In this document: piece by piece, positions 42,382 to 50,340 of the stretch | Numbering within the stretch: position 1 is the first letter of the stretch | Layout of the letters: the number at the start of each line of letters is the position of its first letter | From: Pseudomonadota bacterium | Lineage (GTDB): Bacteria; Myxococcota_A; UBA9160; SZUA-336 | Length of the DNA stretch: 50,340 nt | Direction of reading: 5' to 3' | Assembly: GCA_021295775.1 (NCBI GenBank) | Contig: JAGWBS010000023.1 | Coordinates: 1 to 50,340, forward strand | Notes under the pieces: generated by a model | The model's input: only the letters and a program-made list of their open reading frames with translations | Told to the model about the DNA's origin: nothing | Databases searched by the model: none | Made by a program: the position numbers and the translations under genes

Positions 42382-43475
42382 GTCTCGCCGACCTGGTCAA
42401 CCCGCACATCCGCGAGCTTCAGCCGTATCAGCCGGGCAAGCCGGTCGAGGAGCTGGAGCGCGAACTGGGGATCCGGGGCTCGATCAAGCTGGCCTCGAAC
42501 GAGGCACCGCTCGGGCCCTCTCCGCTCGCGCTGGAGGCGCTCGAGCAGGCGTCCGGCGACCTCAACCGCTACCCCGAGGACGACGCGCCCTACCTGAAGC
42601 GCGACCTGGCCAAGGCACTGGAGGTCTCCGAGGAGCAGATCCTGTGCGGTTCCGGGTCCGACGAGCTGCTGGATCTGCTGGGCCGCTGTTTCCTGGGCCC
42701 GGACGACGAGGCGGTCTTCGCTTGGCCCAGCTTCGCGATGTATCCGATCGTCGCCAAGAGCCAGGGTGCCCGCGCCGTCCAGGTGCCCCTCGACGGCGAT
42801 CTGCGCACGGACGTGGACCGGCTGGCGGAGGCGGTCGGGGAGCGCACGCGGATCCTGTTCCTGTCCAACCCCAACAATCCGACCGGAACCTCGATCGGCC
42901 GGGACGATTTCGAAAGGCTTCTGCGGGCCGTGCCGGAGCGCGTGGTGATCGTCAGCGACGAGGCCTACCACGAATACGTGCGCCGGGAGGACTTCCCCCT
43001 CAGCCTGGGTCTGATTTCCCGGCGGCCCACGCTGGTGGTGCTGCGCACTTTCTCGAAGGTCTACGGTCTGGCCGGGCTGCGGGTGGGCTACGGCGTCGGC
43101 GATCCGGAACTGATCTCGCTGGTCGCGCGCGCGCGCCACCCCTTCAACGTCAACACGCTGGCCCAGGCCGCCGCGCGCGGGGCGCTGAGCGACCCGGGCC
43201 ACGTCGGCAAGGTTCGAGACCTGACCCACCGGGGTCTGGAACGGCTGGAAAGCGGCCTGCGTGAGCTGGGGCTGCGCTTCGCGGCCAGCGACGCCAACTT
43301 CCTGCTGGTCGAAGTCGGAGACGGGGCCGGGATCTACGACCGCCTGCTGCGCCGCGGTGTCATCACCCGGCCGATGGCGGGCTTCGGCCTGCAGCGCCAC
43401 ATCCGCGTCACCGTCGGACTCCCCGAGGAAAACCAGCGCTTTCTGGACACGCTCGCCCAGGAACTCTCCCGGTGA
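42378..43475 (+). CDS. hisC: HisC-family aminotransferase (aromatic/histidinol-phosphate)
   Basis: A 365-residue fold-type I PLP aminotransferase. It has IKLASNEAPLGPSP, NRYPEDDAPYLKRDLA, GSGSDELLDLLGR, LSNPNNPTGTSI, VSDEAYHEYV, and the PLP lysine in LRTFSKVYGLAGLRVGYG. The phosphate-binding C-terminal RHIRVTVGLPEEN is present. The family acts on histidinol phosphate and on phenylpyruvate/hydroxyphenylpyruvate. Placed between pheA and tyrA, it most likely makes Phe and Tyr here and may also serve histidine synthesis. ATG 42378 overlaps pheA; the end overlaps tyrA. Confidence 0.93.
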   Translation: MSLADLVNPHIRELQPYQPGKPVEELERELGIRGSIKLASNEAPLGPSPLALEALEQASGDLNRYPEDDAPYLKRDLAKALEVSEEQILCGSGSDELLDLLGRCFLGPDDEAVFAWPSFAMYPIVAKSQGARAVQVPLDGDLRTDVDRLAEAVGERTRILFLSNPNNPTGTSIGRDDFERLLRAVPERVVIVSDEAYHEYVRREDFPLSLGLISRRPTLVVLRTFSKVYGLAGLRVGYGVGDPELISLVARARHPFNVNTLAQAAARGALSDPGHVGKVRDLTHRGLERLESGLRELGLRFAASDANFLLVEVGDGAGIYDRLLRRGVITRPMAGFGLQRHIRVTVGLPEENQRFLDTLAQELSR

Positions 43476-44319
43476 GCTCCCGGCTGGGCCGGCTCGGAGT
43501 GGTCGGGCTGGGTCTTCTGGGCGGGTCGGTGGCGCTGGCGGCACGCGAGCGCGGCCTGGCGGAGGAAGTGCGCGCGGTCGACCCGCACGTCGCCGACGGC
43601 AGGGGAGTCGAGCTTCTGCCCCTGCCGGAGCTGGCGGCCTGGGCGGACCTGCTGGTCCTGGCGGTGCCGCTGGCGGCGCTGGAAGAGGTGGTCCGGGGAC
43701 TGGCTCCGCATCTGCGCGCCGACTGCCTGGTGACCGACGTGGCCAGTCTGAAGCGCCCGCTGGCGAGGCTCGCCCAGGTCCACCTGGTGGCCCCGGAGCG
43801 CTGCGTGGGCGCCCATCCGATGGCGGGAAGCCACCTTAGCGGTCTGGCGGCCGCGAGCGCGGGTCTGTTCGAGGGAGCGCCCTGTTTCATCGCGCCGGCG
43901 GGGTCCGCGGATCCCGCGGCGGTGGACCGAGTCGAGGAATTCTGGCAGTGTTTAGGCGCATTTACGGTACGGAGGACGCCGGAGGAGCACGATGCGCTGT
44001 GCGCCGTGCTCTCGCATGCGCCGCACCTGATCGCCTTCGCTTTCGCCCGTGGACTCCCGGATGGGGAGGCCCTGAGGCTGGCGGGACCAGGGTTGCGCGA
44101 TTTCATCCGCATCGCGCGCGCGGACTCCGACCTGTGGTGCGACATTCTGCTTGCGAACCGGGACCGCGTGGCCGAGGAGGTCGCGCGGTTTCGGGTGAAT
44201 CTGGACGGGATGGCCGATGCCTTGGCGCGCGGAGACCGAAAAGCTCTGACTGAGGCGATCGAGGAAAGCCGCTTCCGCTCCGCCGATCTCGACCCCGTCG
44301 ACCCCACACAAGGAAAAGC

Positions 44320-44323
<4 letters not shown>
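43472..44323 (+). CDS. tyrA: Prephenate/arogenate dehydrogenase
   Basis: A 283-residue NAD(P)-dependent dehydrogenase of tyrosine synthesis. The Rossmann loop is GVVGLGLLGGSVALAA (~8-23), then VDPHVADG. VTDVASLKRPLARLAQV and the active-site GAHPMAGSHLSGL (His and Ser) follow; VLSHAPHLIAFAFARGL is the C-terminal catalytic helix. There is no ACT domain. GTG 43472 overlaps hisC and its TGA overlaps the rpsA start, so ribosomal protein S1 translation is coupled to an amino acid enzyme. Confidence 0.94.
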
Positions 44324-46032
<1,709 letters not shown>

Positions 46033-46076
46033 GGGGGCGGCGGAGGTTTCGCTTCATCCAGGGGGGCGATTCGTCG

Positions 46077-46391
46077 ATGACCAAGAGCGAGCTGATCGAG
46101 CGCGTGGCGCTGCTCGCGCCCCACATCTCGAAGAAAGACACGGAGACGGTGGTGAACACGGTCTTCGAAAGTCTGGTTTCGTCTCTCAAGAGCGGCGAGC
46201 GGATCGAGATCCGCGGTTTCGGCAGTTTCCAGGTCAAGCTGCGCGAGGCCCGCGAGGGGCGGAATCCCAAGACCGGCGAAGAAGTGGAGATTCCCGCCAA
46301 GCGCACTCCCTTCTTCAAGGTCGGCAAGGAGCTGAAGGAGCGGATTGCGGCGCGTCGCCGCGAGGAGCTCACTCAGGACGGGGATTCCTAG
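46077..46391 (+). CDS. ihfB: Integration host factor beta / HU-family DNA-binding protein
   Basis: A 104-residue DNABII protein. MTKSELIERVAL opens the helical dimer body, and VNTVFESLVSSLKSGERIEIRGFGSF leads to the beta-arm region GRNPKTGEEVEIPAKRTPFFKVG with the intercalating Pro. Placement right after rpsA, as in many proteobacteria, favours the IhfB assignment over HU. ATG 46077 is preceded by AGGGGGG about 10 bases away. An acidic C-terminal extension of ~10 residues is unusual for IHF. Confidence 0.93.
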   Translation: MTKSELIERVALLAPHISKKDTETVVNTVFESLVSSLKSGERIEIRGFGSFQVKLREAREGRNPKTGEEVEIPAKRTPFFKVGKELKERIAARRREELTQDGDS

Positions 46392-46410
46392 CTCCGGGAG
46401 CCGAACCCGC

Positions 46411-46737
46411 GTGAAGTTCTGGATCAGAATCGCCGGGGTGCTGGGGATCGTGGGAGCCTTGATCTTCCTTGGCTCCCGCAACACCGGTTCGGTGGGCGCG
46501 ATCGACCTGGGGATCGCGAGCTTCGCCGAGGTCCCGCTCTGGCAGGCCCTGCTGGGCTCGGCGCTGAGCGGGGCGGCCTTGGCCGCGCTGGTCTTCTCCT
46601 GGCCGGTCGTCCGACTCAAGCTCGCCGCGCGACGCAGGCAGAAGCGCATTGCCGAATTGGAGCAGGAGCTTCACGGACTGCGCACTCTGCCGCTCGGCGA
46701 CGAGGCCGAAGCCGCTCCGCTCGACGCGGAGAGCTGA
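46411..46737 (+). CDS. lapA: LapA-domain inner membrane protein
   Basis: A 108-residue membrane protein with two helices (~5-18 and ~42-66), a short positively charged stretch (RLKLAARRRQKRIAEL) and a coiled-coil, acidic C-terminus. This is the layout of LapA (YciS), encoded next to LapB in Gram-negative bacteria. LapA with LapB takes part in LPS assembly control. GTG 46411 follows GGGAG by 11 bases. Its TGA directly abuts the TTG of lapB. Confidence 0.82.
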   Translation: MKFWIRIAGVLGIVGALIFLGSRNTGSVGAIDLGIASFAEVPLWQALLGSALSGAALAALVFSWPVVRLKLAARRRQKRIAELEQELHGLRTLPLGDEAEAAPLDAES

Positions 46738-47823
46738 TTGCCCTGGTTTCGGCGCAGGTCGCCGCGCGACCCGGCCCCCGAGACCACAGCGGCCCGGATG
46801 CGCAGCGCCCTGCAGCAGGTGCTGGCGGGAGACCTGGCCGCCGCCGAGCGGATCCTGGCCGAGGCGGCGAGGGTCGATTCGTCGTCATCGGACCTCTACC
46901 TGGCCCTGGCCATTGTTTACCGCGCGCGAGGCGAGATCGAGCGCGCGAACCGCATCCACCAGAACCTGCTCCTGCGCCAGGACCTGGACGAGGGCCTGAG
47001 GCGCGAGGCTTTGCTGGGCCTGGCGCTCGATTTTCGGGCCGGCGGTTTCCTGGCGCGAGCCTCCGCCTCTTTCGAAGAGCTGCTGGAGATCGAGCCGCAC
47101 AATCTTCACGCTCTGCGCGAGTTGGAGAACCTGCGCGTGGAGGCGCGCGACTGGGAAGGCGCGGTCCGGGCACGGCTGCGGATCGGCTCGCGCGACCCGC
47201 AGACCGCGCGCGTGCTGGCGCATCTGTGGACCGGCTGGGGGAGGGGGTACGCGGAAGCGGGGCGCGAGGACGAGGCGCGCCGCGCTTTCCGGCACGGATT
47301 GAGCCAGGACCGCGGTTGTGCGGACGCCTTCATCGCGCTGGGCGACCAGCAGATGCGCGCCGAGCGGCCGGAGCGGGCCATCGCCTATTACCGTCGTACG
47401 CTCGGACTGCACCCCGCGATCGGCGGCCTGGTCTTTCCCAAGCTCTGGGAAGCCTGCGAGAAAGCCGGCGACCTGGGTACCCTGGAGGCGCTGCTGAGGG
47501 AGCGTCTGAAGGCCGAACGGGAGGATCGAACCGCCGTCGGCTGGCTGGCGCGCTTGCTGGTCTCCAGCGGCCGGTCGGACGAGGCGCTGGTCCTGCTGCG
47601 CCGTCTGGCGCGGAGCGCTGCGGATCCGCTGGCCGCCCGCGCGGAGATCGCCCGCGCTCAGCTCCGGGATTCACGACGCGACGAGGCGCTCGAGAGCCTG
47701 GAGACGCTGCTGGACCACATTCCGCGCGACCTGCCTCGGCTGCAGTGCCAGGCCTGCGGGATCCGGACCCCCGAGCTTCACTGGCGCTGTCCCCAGTGCG
47801 GGGCCTGGGACAGCATCGTCTGA
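46738..47823 (+). CDS. lapB: LapB (YciM) LPS assembly regulator, TPR protein with rubredoxin-like metal domain
   Basis: A 361-residue protein. An N-terminal basic patch (WFRRRSPRD) is followed by many TPR repeats (~25-330) and a C-terminal rubredoxin-like zinc ribbon, CQACG-x13-CPQCG (~338-356), the hallmark of LapB. A clear N-terminal membrane helix, present in E. coli LapB, is missing, so anchoring may depend on LapA just upstream. LapB presents LpxC to FtsH and so sets LPS synthesis; hflK and hflC, FtsH regulators, also occur in this window. Start is TTG 46738, adjacent to the lapA stop. Confidence 0.9.
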   Translation: MPWFRRRSPRDPAPETTAARMRSALQQVLAGDLAAAERILAEAARVDSSSSDLYLALAIVYRARGEIERANRIHQNLLLRQDLDEGLRREALLGLALDFRAGGFLARASASFEELLEIEPHNLHALRELENLRVEARDWEGAVRARLRIGSRDPQTARVLAHLWTGWGRGYAEAGREDEARRAFRHGLSQDRGCADAFIALGDQQMRAERPERAIAYYRRTLGLHPAIGGLVFPKLWEACEKAGDLGTLEALLRERLKAEREDRTAVGWLARLLVSSGRSDEALVLLRRLARSAADPLAARAEIARAQLRDSRRDEALESLETLLDHIPRDLPRLQCQACGIRTPELHWRCPQCGAWDSIV

Positions 47824-47920
47824 GCGCGCGGAGCGGCGCTTGAGCCGCCCGGGGGCGCGTGATCTAATCCCGGGCTCCGTACGACCGCGAGGGATCGCGG
47901 TCCCCGCGGCCGGAGGCGAG

Positions 47921-49081
47921 ATGGACTTCACCTGGAGCGCCGAGCTGATCGAGTTCCGCGACGAACTCACGCAGGTCATCCAGCAGTGGCGCACTCCCGA
48001 GTTGCTCAAGGAGTATCGCGAGAACCACGGCGCGGCGGGTCCGCTGATCTCCGAGTTCCAGGCGGAACTCAACCGGCGCGGCTGGAGCCGGATGTGCTGG
48101 CCCGAGGAATACGGGGGCCGGGCGCTCAACCCGCTCTACCAGTTCGTCTACGTCGAGACCATGGAGTACTGGGGAATGCCGTACGGCAACCTCACCTACA
48201 CCTCGGTCGCGCCGGCGCTGCTGGAGCACGCCTCCGAGGAGCAGAAGAAGGAGTACCTGCCGGGCATCTGGGAAGGCCGCCTGCGTTTCGCGATCGGCTA
48301 CAGCGAGCCCAACGCGGGCTCGGACCTGGCCAGCCTGCGCACGCGCGCCGTGCGCGACGGCGACGACTGGATCATCCAGGGCCAGAAGATCTGGACCTCG
48401 GGCGCCGAGGTCGCGACCCATGTCTGGCTGGCCGCTCGCACCGATCCCGACGCACCCCGCCACCAGGGGATCTCGATGATCATCGTTCCCGTCGACGCGC
48501 CCGGAGTGACGGTTCGGCCGCTCTGGACGATGTCGGGCGTGCGCACCAACGAGACGTTCTACGACAACGTGCGGGTTCCGTATTCGAACCTGGTCGGTCC
48601 GCTCAACGGCGGCTGGACGATCATCATGCACGCGCTCAACCACGAGCGCGTGGGGCTGTCGACCACCGGCAACCTGGCGGTGCATTTCGACGATGCCGTG
48701 CGCTACCTGCGCGAGCATCGGCCCGAGGCGCTGGCGGACCCTCACGTGCGCCGGCGGCTGGCCGAGATCAAGCTGGAGCTGCTCAAGCACCGCGCGCTGG
48801 CGATCCGCAACGCGGTGACGATCGCCGGGGGCGGCATCAAGCCGCAGGAGGCGTCGATGACCAAGATCCACGGCAGCGAGCTGCGCTACTCGCTTTCGAA
48901 CAGCCTGATGGACCTGCTGGGCCGCTACGGCGGGCTGTCGCGCGAGACCGGCGAGCTCGCCCCCGCCGAGGGAAGTTTCGAGCGGACCTGGCGCGCCTCG
49001 CCGATCCTGCGCTTCGGGGGCGGGGCCAACGAGCTGCAGCGCACGATCATCGCCACCCGCGGCCTGGGCATGCCGCGCTAG
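47921..49081 (+). CDS. Acyl-CoA dehydrogenase (first of a pair)
   Basis: A 386-residue flavin dehydrogenase. The helical N-terminal domain has WPEEYGGRALNPL. The FAD/substrate region has IGYSEPNAGSDLASLRTRAV and GQKIWTSGAEVATHVWLAART, and the C-terminal helical domain has ALNHERVGLS and FGGGANELQRTIIATRGLGMPR. Such enzymes introduce the alpha-beta double bond in acyl-CoA, steroid or other side-chain degradation. Adjacent FadE-type pairs often form mixed alpha2beta2 enzymes with one catalytic Glu; I could not assign it. ATG 47921 follows GGAGG by 5 bases and is preferred over TTG 47840. Confidence 0.9.
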   Translation: MDFTWSAELIEFRDELTQVIQQWRTPELLKEYRENHGAAGPLISEFQAELNRRGWSRMCWPEEYGGRALNPLYQFVYVETMEYWGMPYGNLTYTSVAPALLEHASEEQKKEYLPGIWEGRLRFAIGYSEPNAGSDLASLRTRAVRDGDDWIIQGQKIWTSGAEVATHVWLAARTDPDAPRHQGISMIIVPVDAPGVTVRPLWTMSGVRTNETFYDNVRVPYSNLVGPLNGGWTIIMHALNHERVGLSTTGNLAVHFDDAVRYLREHRPEALADPHVRRRLAEIKLELLKHRALAIRNAVTIAGGGIKPQEASMTKIHGSELRYSLSNSLMDLLGRYGGLSRETGELAPAEGSFERTWRASPILRFGGGANELQRTIIATRGLGMPR

Positions 49082-49094
49082 GGAAGGGCCGGTC

Positions 49095-50180
49095 ATGAAC
49101 CTCGACCCGAGCGAGACTCAAGTTCTGCTGCGCGACACGCTGCGCTCCTTTCTGGCCAACGAACTGCCGTTCGACCAGGTGCGGGCCTGCGAGAAGGAGG
49201 GCCGGGCCGACGCAGAGCTCTGGGGACAGCTGCGCGAGCACGGCTGGCTGGCGACTCCGTTTCCCTCGTCCCTGGGCGGGGGCGGCGCCGGTCTGGTCGA
49301 GGCGGGTCTGCTGGTCGAGGAGCTCGCCCGCAGGGCGGCGGTCGTGCCGATCGTCGAAGCCCTGAGCTGCGGCGCGGCGCTCGCCCGTTGCGGAGGGGAG
49401 CGAGGAGCCGAGCTGGTACGCGGGTTGATCGAGGGTGCGATCACCCCAGTGCCCGCGGTGCTGGAGTCGAGCGACCGATTCGACGCGATCGCGGCCGAAG
49501 CGGCGGGCGACGGCAGCCTGCGCGCCGAGAAGTACTTCGTGGACTACGCGGGGTTCGCCACGCATCACCTGGTCGCGGCGCGGCGCGGCGGCGAGACCGG
49601 GCTCTACCTGGTCGACGCGTCGCATCCCGCGATCAAGGTCGAGCCGCACGCGACCATCGGGCGCACGCCGCAGGCCGTGGTGCGCTACGACGCCGCGCCC
49701 GCGGAGCGCGTCGCCGGGGAAGACGGCTACGACTGCCTGGTGCAGGTCGCCCGGGCGCTGTGCACGGTGCAAATCGTGGCCTCGATGCAGGTCTCGCTGG
49801 ACCAGACCGTCGCCTACACCTCGGTCCGCGAGCAGTTCGGCCGCCCGATCGGCACTTTCCAGGCGGTGCAGCACCACGTGGCCAACATGGCCACCGAGGT
49901 CGAGAGCGTGCGCCTGCTCGCCTACGAAGCGCTCGATTCGCTCGACCGCGGCAGCGCGACCGCCGAGCGGATCGCGATCGCCAAGGCCGCCGCCTCCCGG
50001 GCCGTGCCCGAGGTCACCATGCTGGGCCACCAGCTGCACGGCGGCCAGGGCTACATCGAAGAGAACGACCTGTATTTCTTCACTCTGCGCGGCAAGGACC
50101 GCAGCCTGGCCTGGGGCACGGCCGACGAGTGCCTGGAGATCGTCGCCCGCGAGATCGAAAAGCCCACGGACTGGCTGTAG
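49095..50180 (+). CDS. Acyl-CoA dehydrogenase (second of a pair)
   Basis: A 361-residue homologue, shorter and more diverged: the N-terminus has LLRDTLRSFLANELPFD and FPSSLGGGGAGLVEAGLLVEELARR. The middle domain is reduced (FVDYAGFATHHLVAARR). The C-terminal helical domain has YTSVREQFGRPIGTFQAVQHHVANM and HQLHGGQGYIEENDLYFF. The last block carries the arginine and Gln used in FAD binding across subunits. Tight spacing (13 bases) with the first ACAD suggests a heteromeric enzyme, as known for actinobacterial FadE pairs; this is inference. AAGGGCC precedes ATG 49095. Confidence 0.88.
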   Translation: MNLDPSETQVLLRDTLRSFLANELPFDQVRACEKEGRADAELWGQLREHGWLATPFPSSLGGGGAGLVEAGLLVEELARRAAVVPIVEALSCGAALARCGGERGAELVRGLIEGAITPVPAVLESSDRFDAIAAEAAGDGSLRAEKYFVDYAGFATHHLVAARRGGETGLYLVDASHPAIKVEPHATIGRTPQAVVRYDAAPAERVAGEDGYDCLVQVARALCTVQIVASMQVSLDQTVAYTSVREQFGRPIGTFQAVQHHVANMATEVESVRLLAYEALDSLDRGSATAERIAIAKAAASRAVPEVTMLGHQLHGGQGYIEENDLYFFTLRGKDRSLAWGTADECLEIVAREIEKPTDWL

Positions 50181-50289
50181 ATTCCTGGTCCGCTTCTCGT
50201 TCTGACCCACTTCGGGGGCGGGGGCCGGCGGCGCACTCCTCCGAAGCGACTAACCGCAAACCTCCATCGAGAGGGGTCCGGGGACTCTG

Positions 50290-50340
50290 TCTCGAAGCGG
50301 TCGGGTCAGAGCGAAGCGGAGGGGACCCGTCGCTTCGAGA
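50290..50340. repeat. Long inverted repeat (hairpin) at the end of the window
   Basis: TCTCGAAGCG (50290-50299) and CGCTTCGAGA (50331-50340) are perfect complements. The stem continues with one G-U pair, a bulged T at 50301, and CGGGTC (50302-50307) with GACCCG (50324-50329), about 17 bp in all around a 16-base loop. CGAAGCG also recurs at about 50243 and 50312. It may terminate the acyl-CoA dehydrogenase transcript or belong to a repeat continuing past the window. Confidence 0.6.

Noticed and set aside
42378..43475. HisC as evidence for a histidine operon
   Set aside because: No other his gene is present; the position between pheA and tyrA is the common aromatic aminotransferase arrangement.

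Overview
The window is about 50 kb of very GC-rich, densely packed bacterial chromosome. Neighbouring genes often overlap by 1-4 bases (ATGA, GTGA or TTGA junctions). The encoded envelope parts (LptD, an LptF/LptG permease, LapA and LapB, a TonB-dependent receptor end) indicate a Gram-negative, LPS-making cell. Two genes read through in-frame UGA as selenocysteine, and Elp3, HflKC and paired acyl-CoA dehydrogenases are present. Together these fit a free-living, probably deltaproteobacteria-like lineage (Desulfobacterota, Myxococcota or Binatota), but no rRNA or other marker here fixes the taxonomy. I saw no insertion sequence, phage or CRISPR array.

Layout. 1-4.7 kb: the end of a TonB receptor, then a minus-strand operon (small membrane protein, glycosyltransferase, methyltransferase, glycosyltransferase, methyltransferase) that looks like surface-glycan synthesis. 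4.8-10.2 kb: a peptidoglycan recycling and turnover cluster (AnmK, metallo-beta-lactamase-fold hydrolase, MurU-like nucleotidyltransferase, AmgK-like kinase, PBP4-type carboxypeptidase). 10.2-18.3 kb: a small HTH regulator, rsmD-coaD, then coaBC-nfeD-slipin-hflK-hflC behind a clear sigma70 promoter, and a convergent LptF/G permease. 18.4-21.2 kb: ribF, aroK, aroQ and a lipoate/octanoate ligase-family gene.

21.2-23.5 kb is the most unusual part. An ArsC-family protein has UGA exactly at the catalytic Cys12 position, and an AhpD-like protein has its CxxC turned into CxxU. Each UGA is followed by a candidate bacterial SECIS hairpin. A small Cys/His-rich gene lies between them and a short-chain dehydrogenase follows. 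23.5-26 kb: a secreted protein whose 3' end runs into an antisense tRNA-Gly(CCC), then divergent folP and a HAD hydrolase. 25.7-28.4 kb: a Trm9-like methyltransferase and a bacterial Elp3 that share their start codons in one CATG, a possible complete wobble-uridine mcm5U route. 28.4-32.1 kb: another methyltransferase, rnhA, a frameshifted queG, dtd and a TlpA-like lipoprotein. 32.3-34.7 kb: lptD.

34.8-46.4 kb is a long aromatic amino acid block, trpE-G-D-C-(F::B fusion)-A followed by pheA-hisC-tyrA, running directly into rpsA and an IHF/HU gene. 46.4-50.2 kb holds lapA, lapB and two adjacent acyl-CoA dehydrogenases. The window ends in a long inverted repeat. Several genes (aroK, aroQ, pheA, folP, the HAD gene) have no Shine-Dalgarno sequence but a TAnnnT box 6-8 bases before the start codon, the layout expected of leaderless mRNAs.
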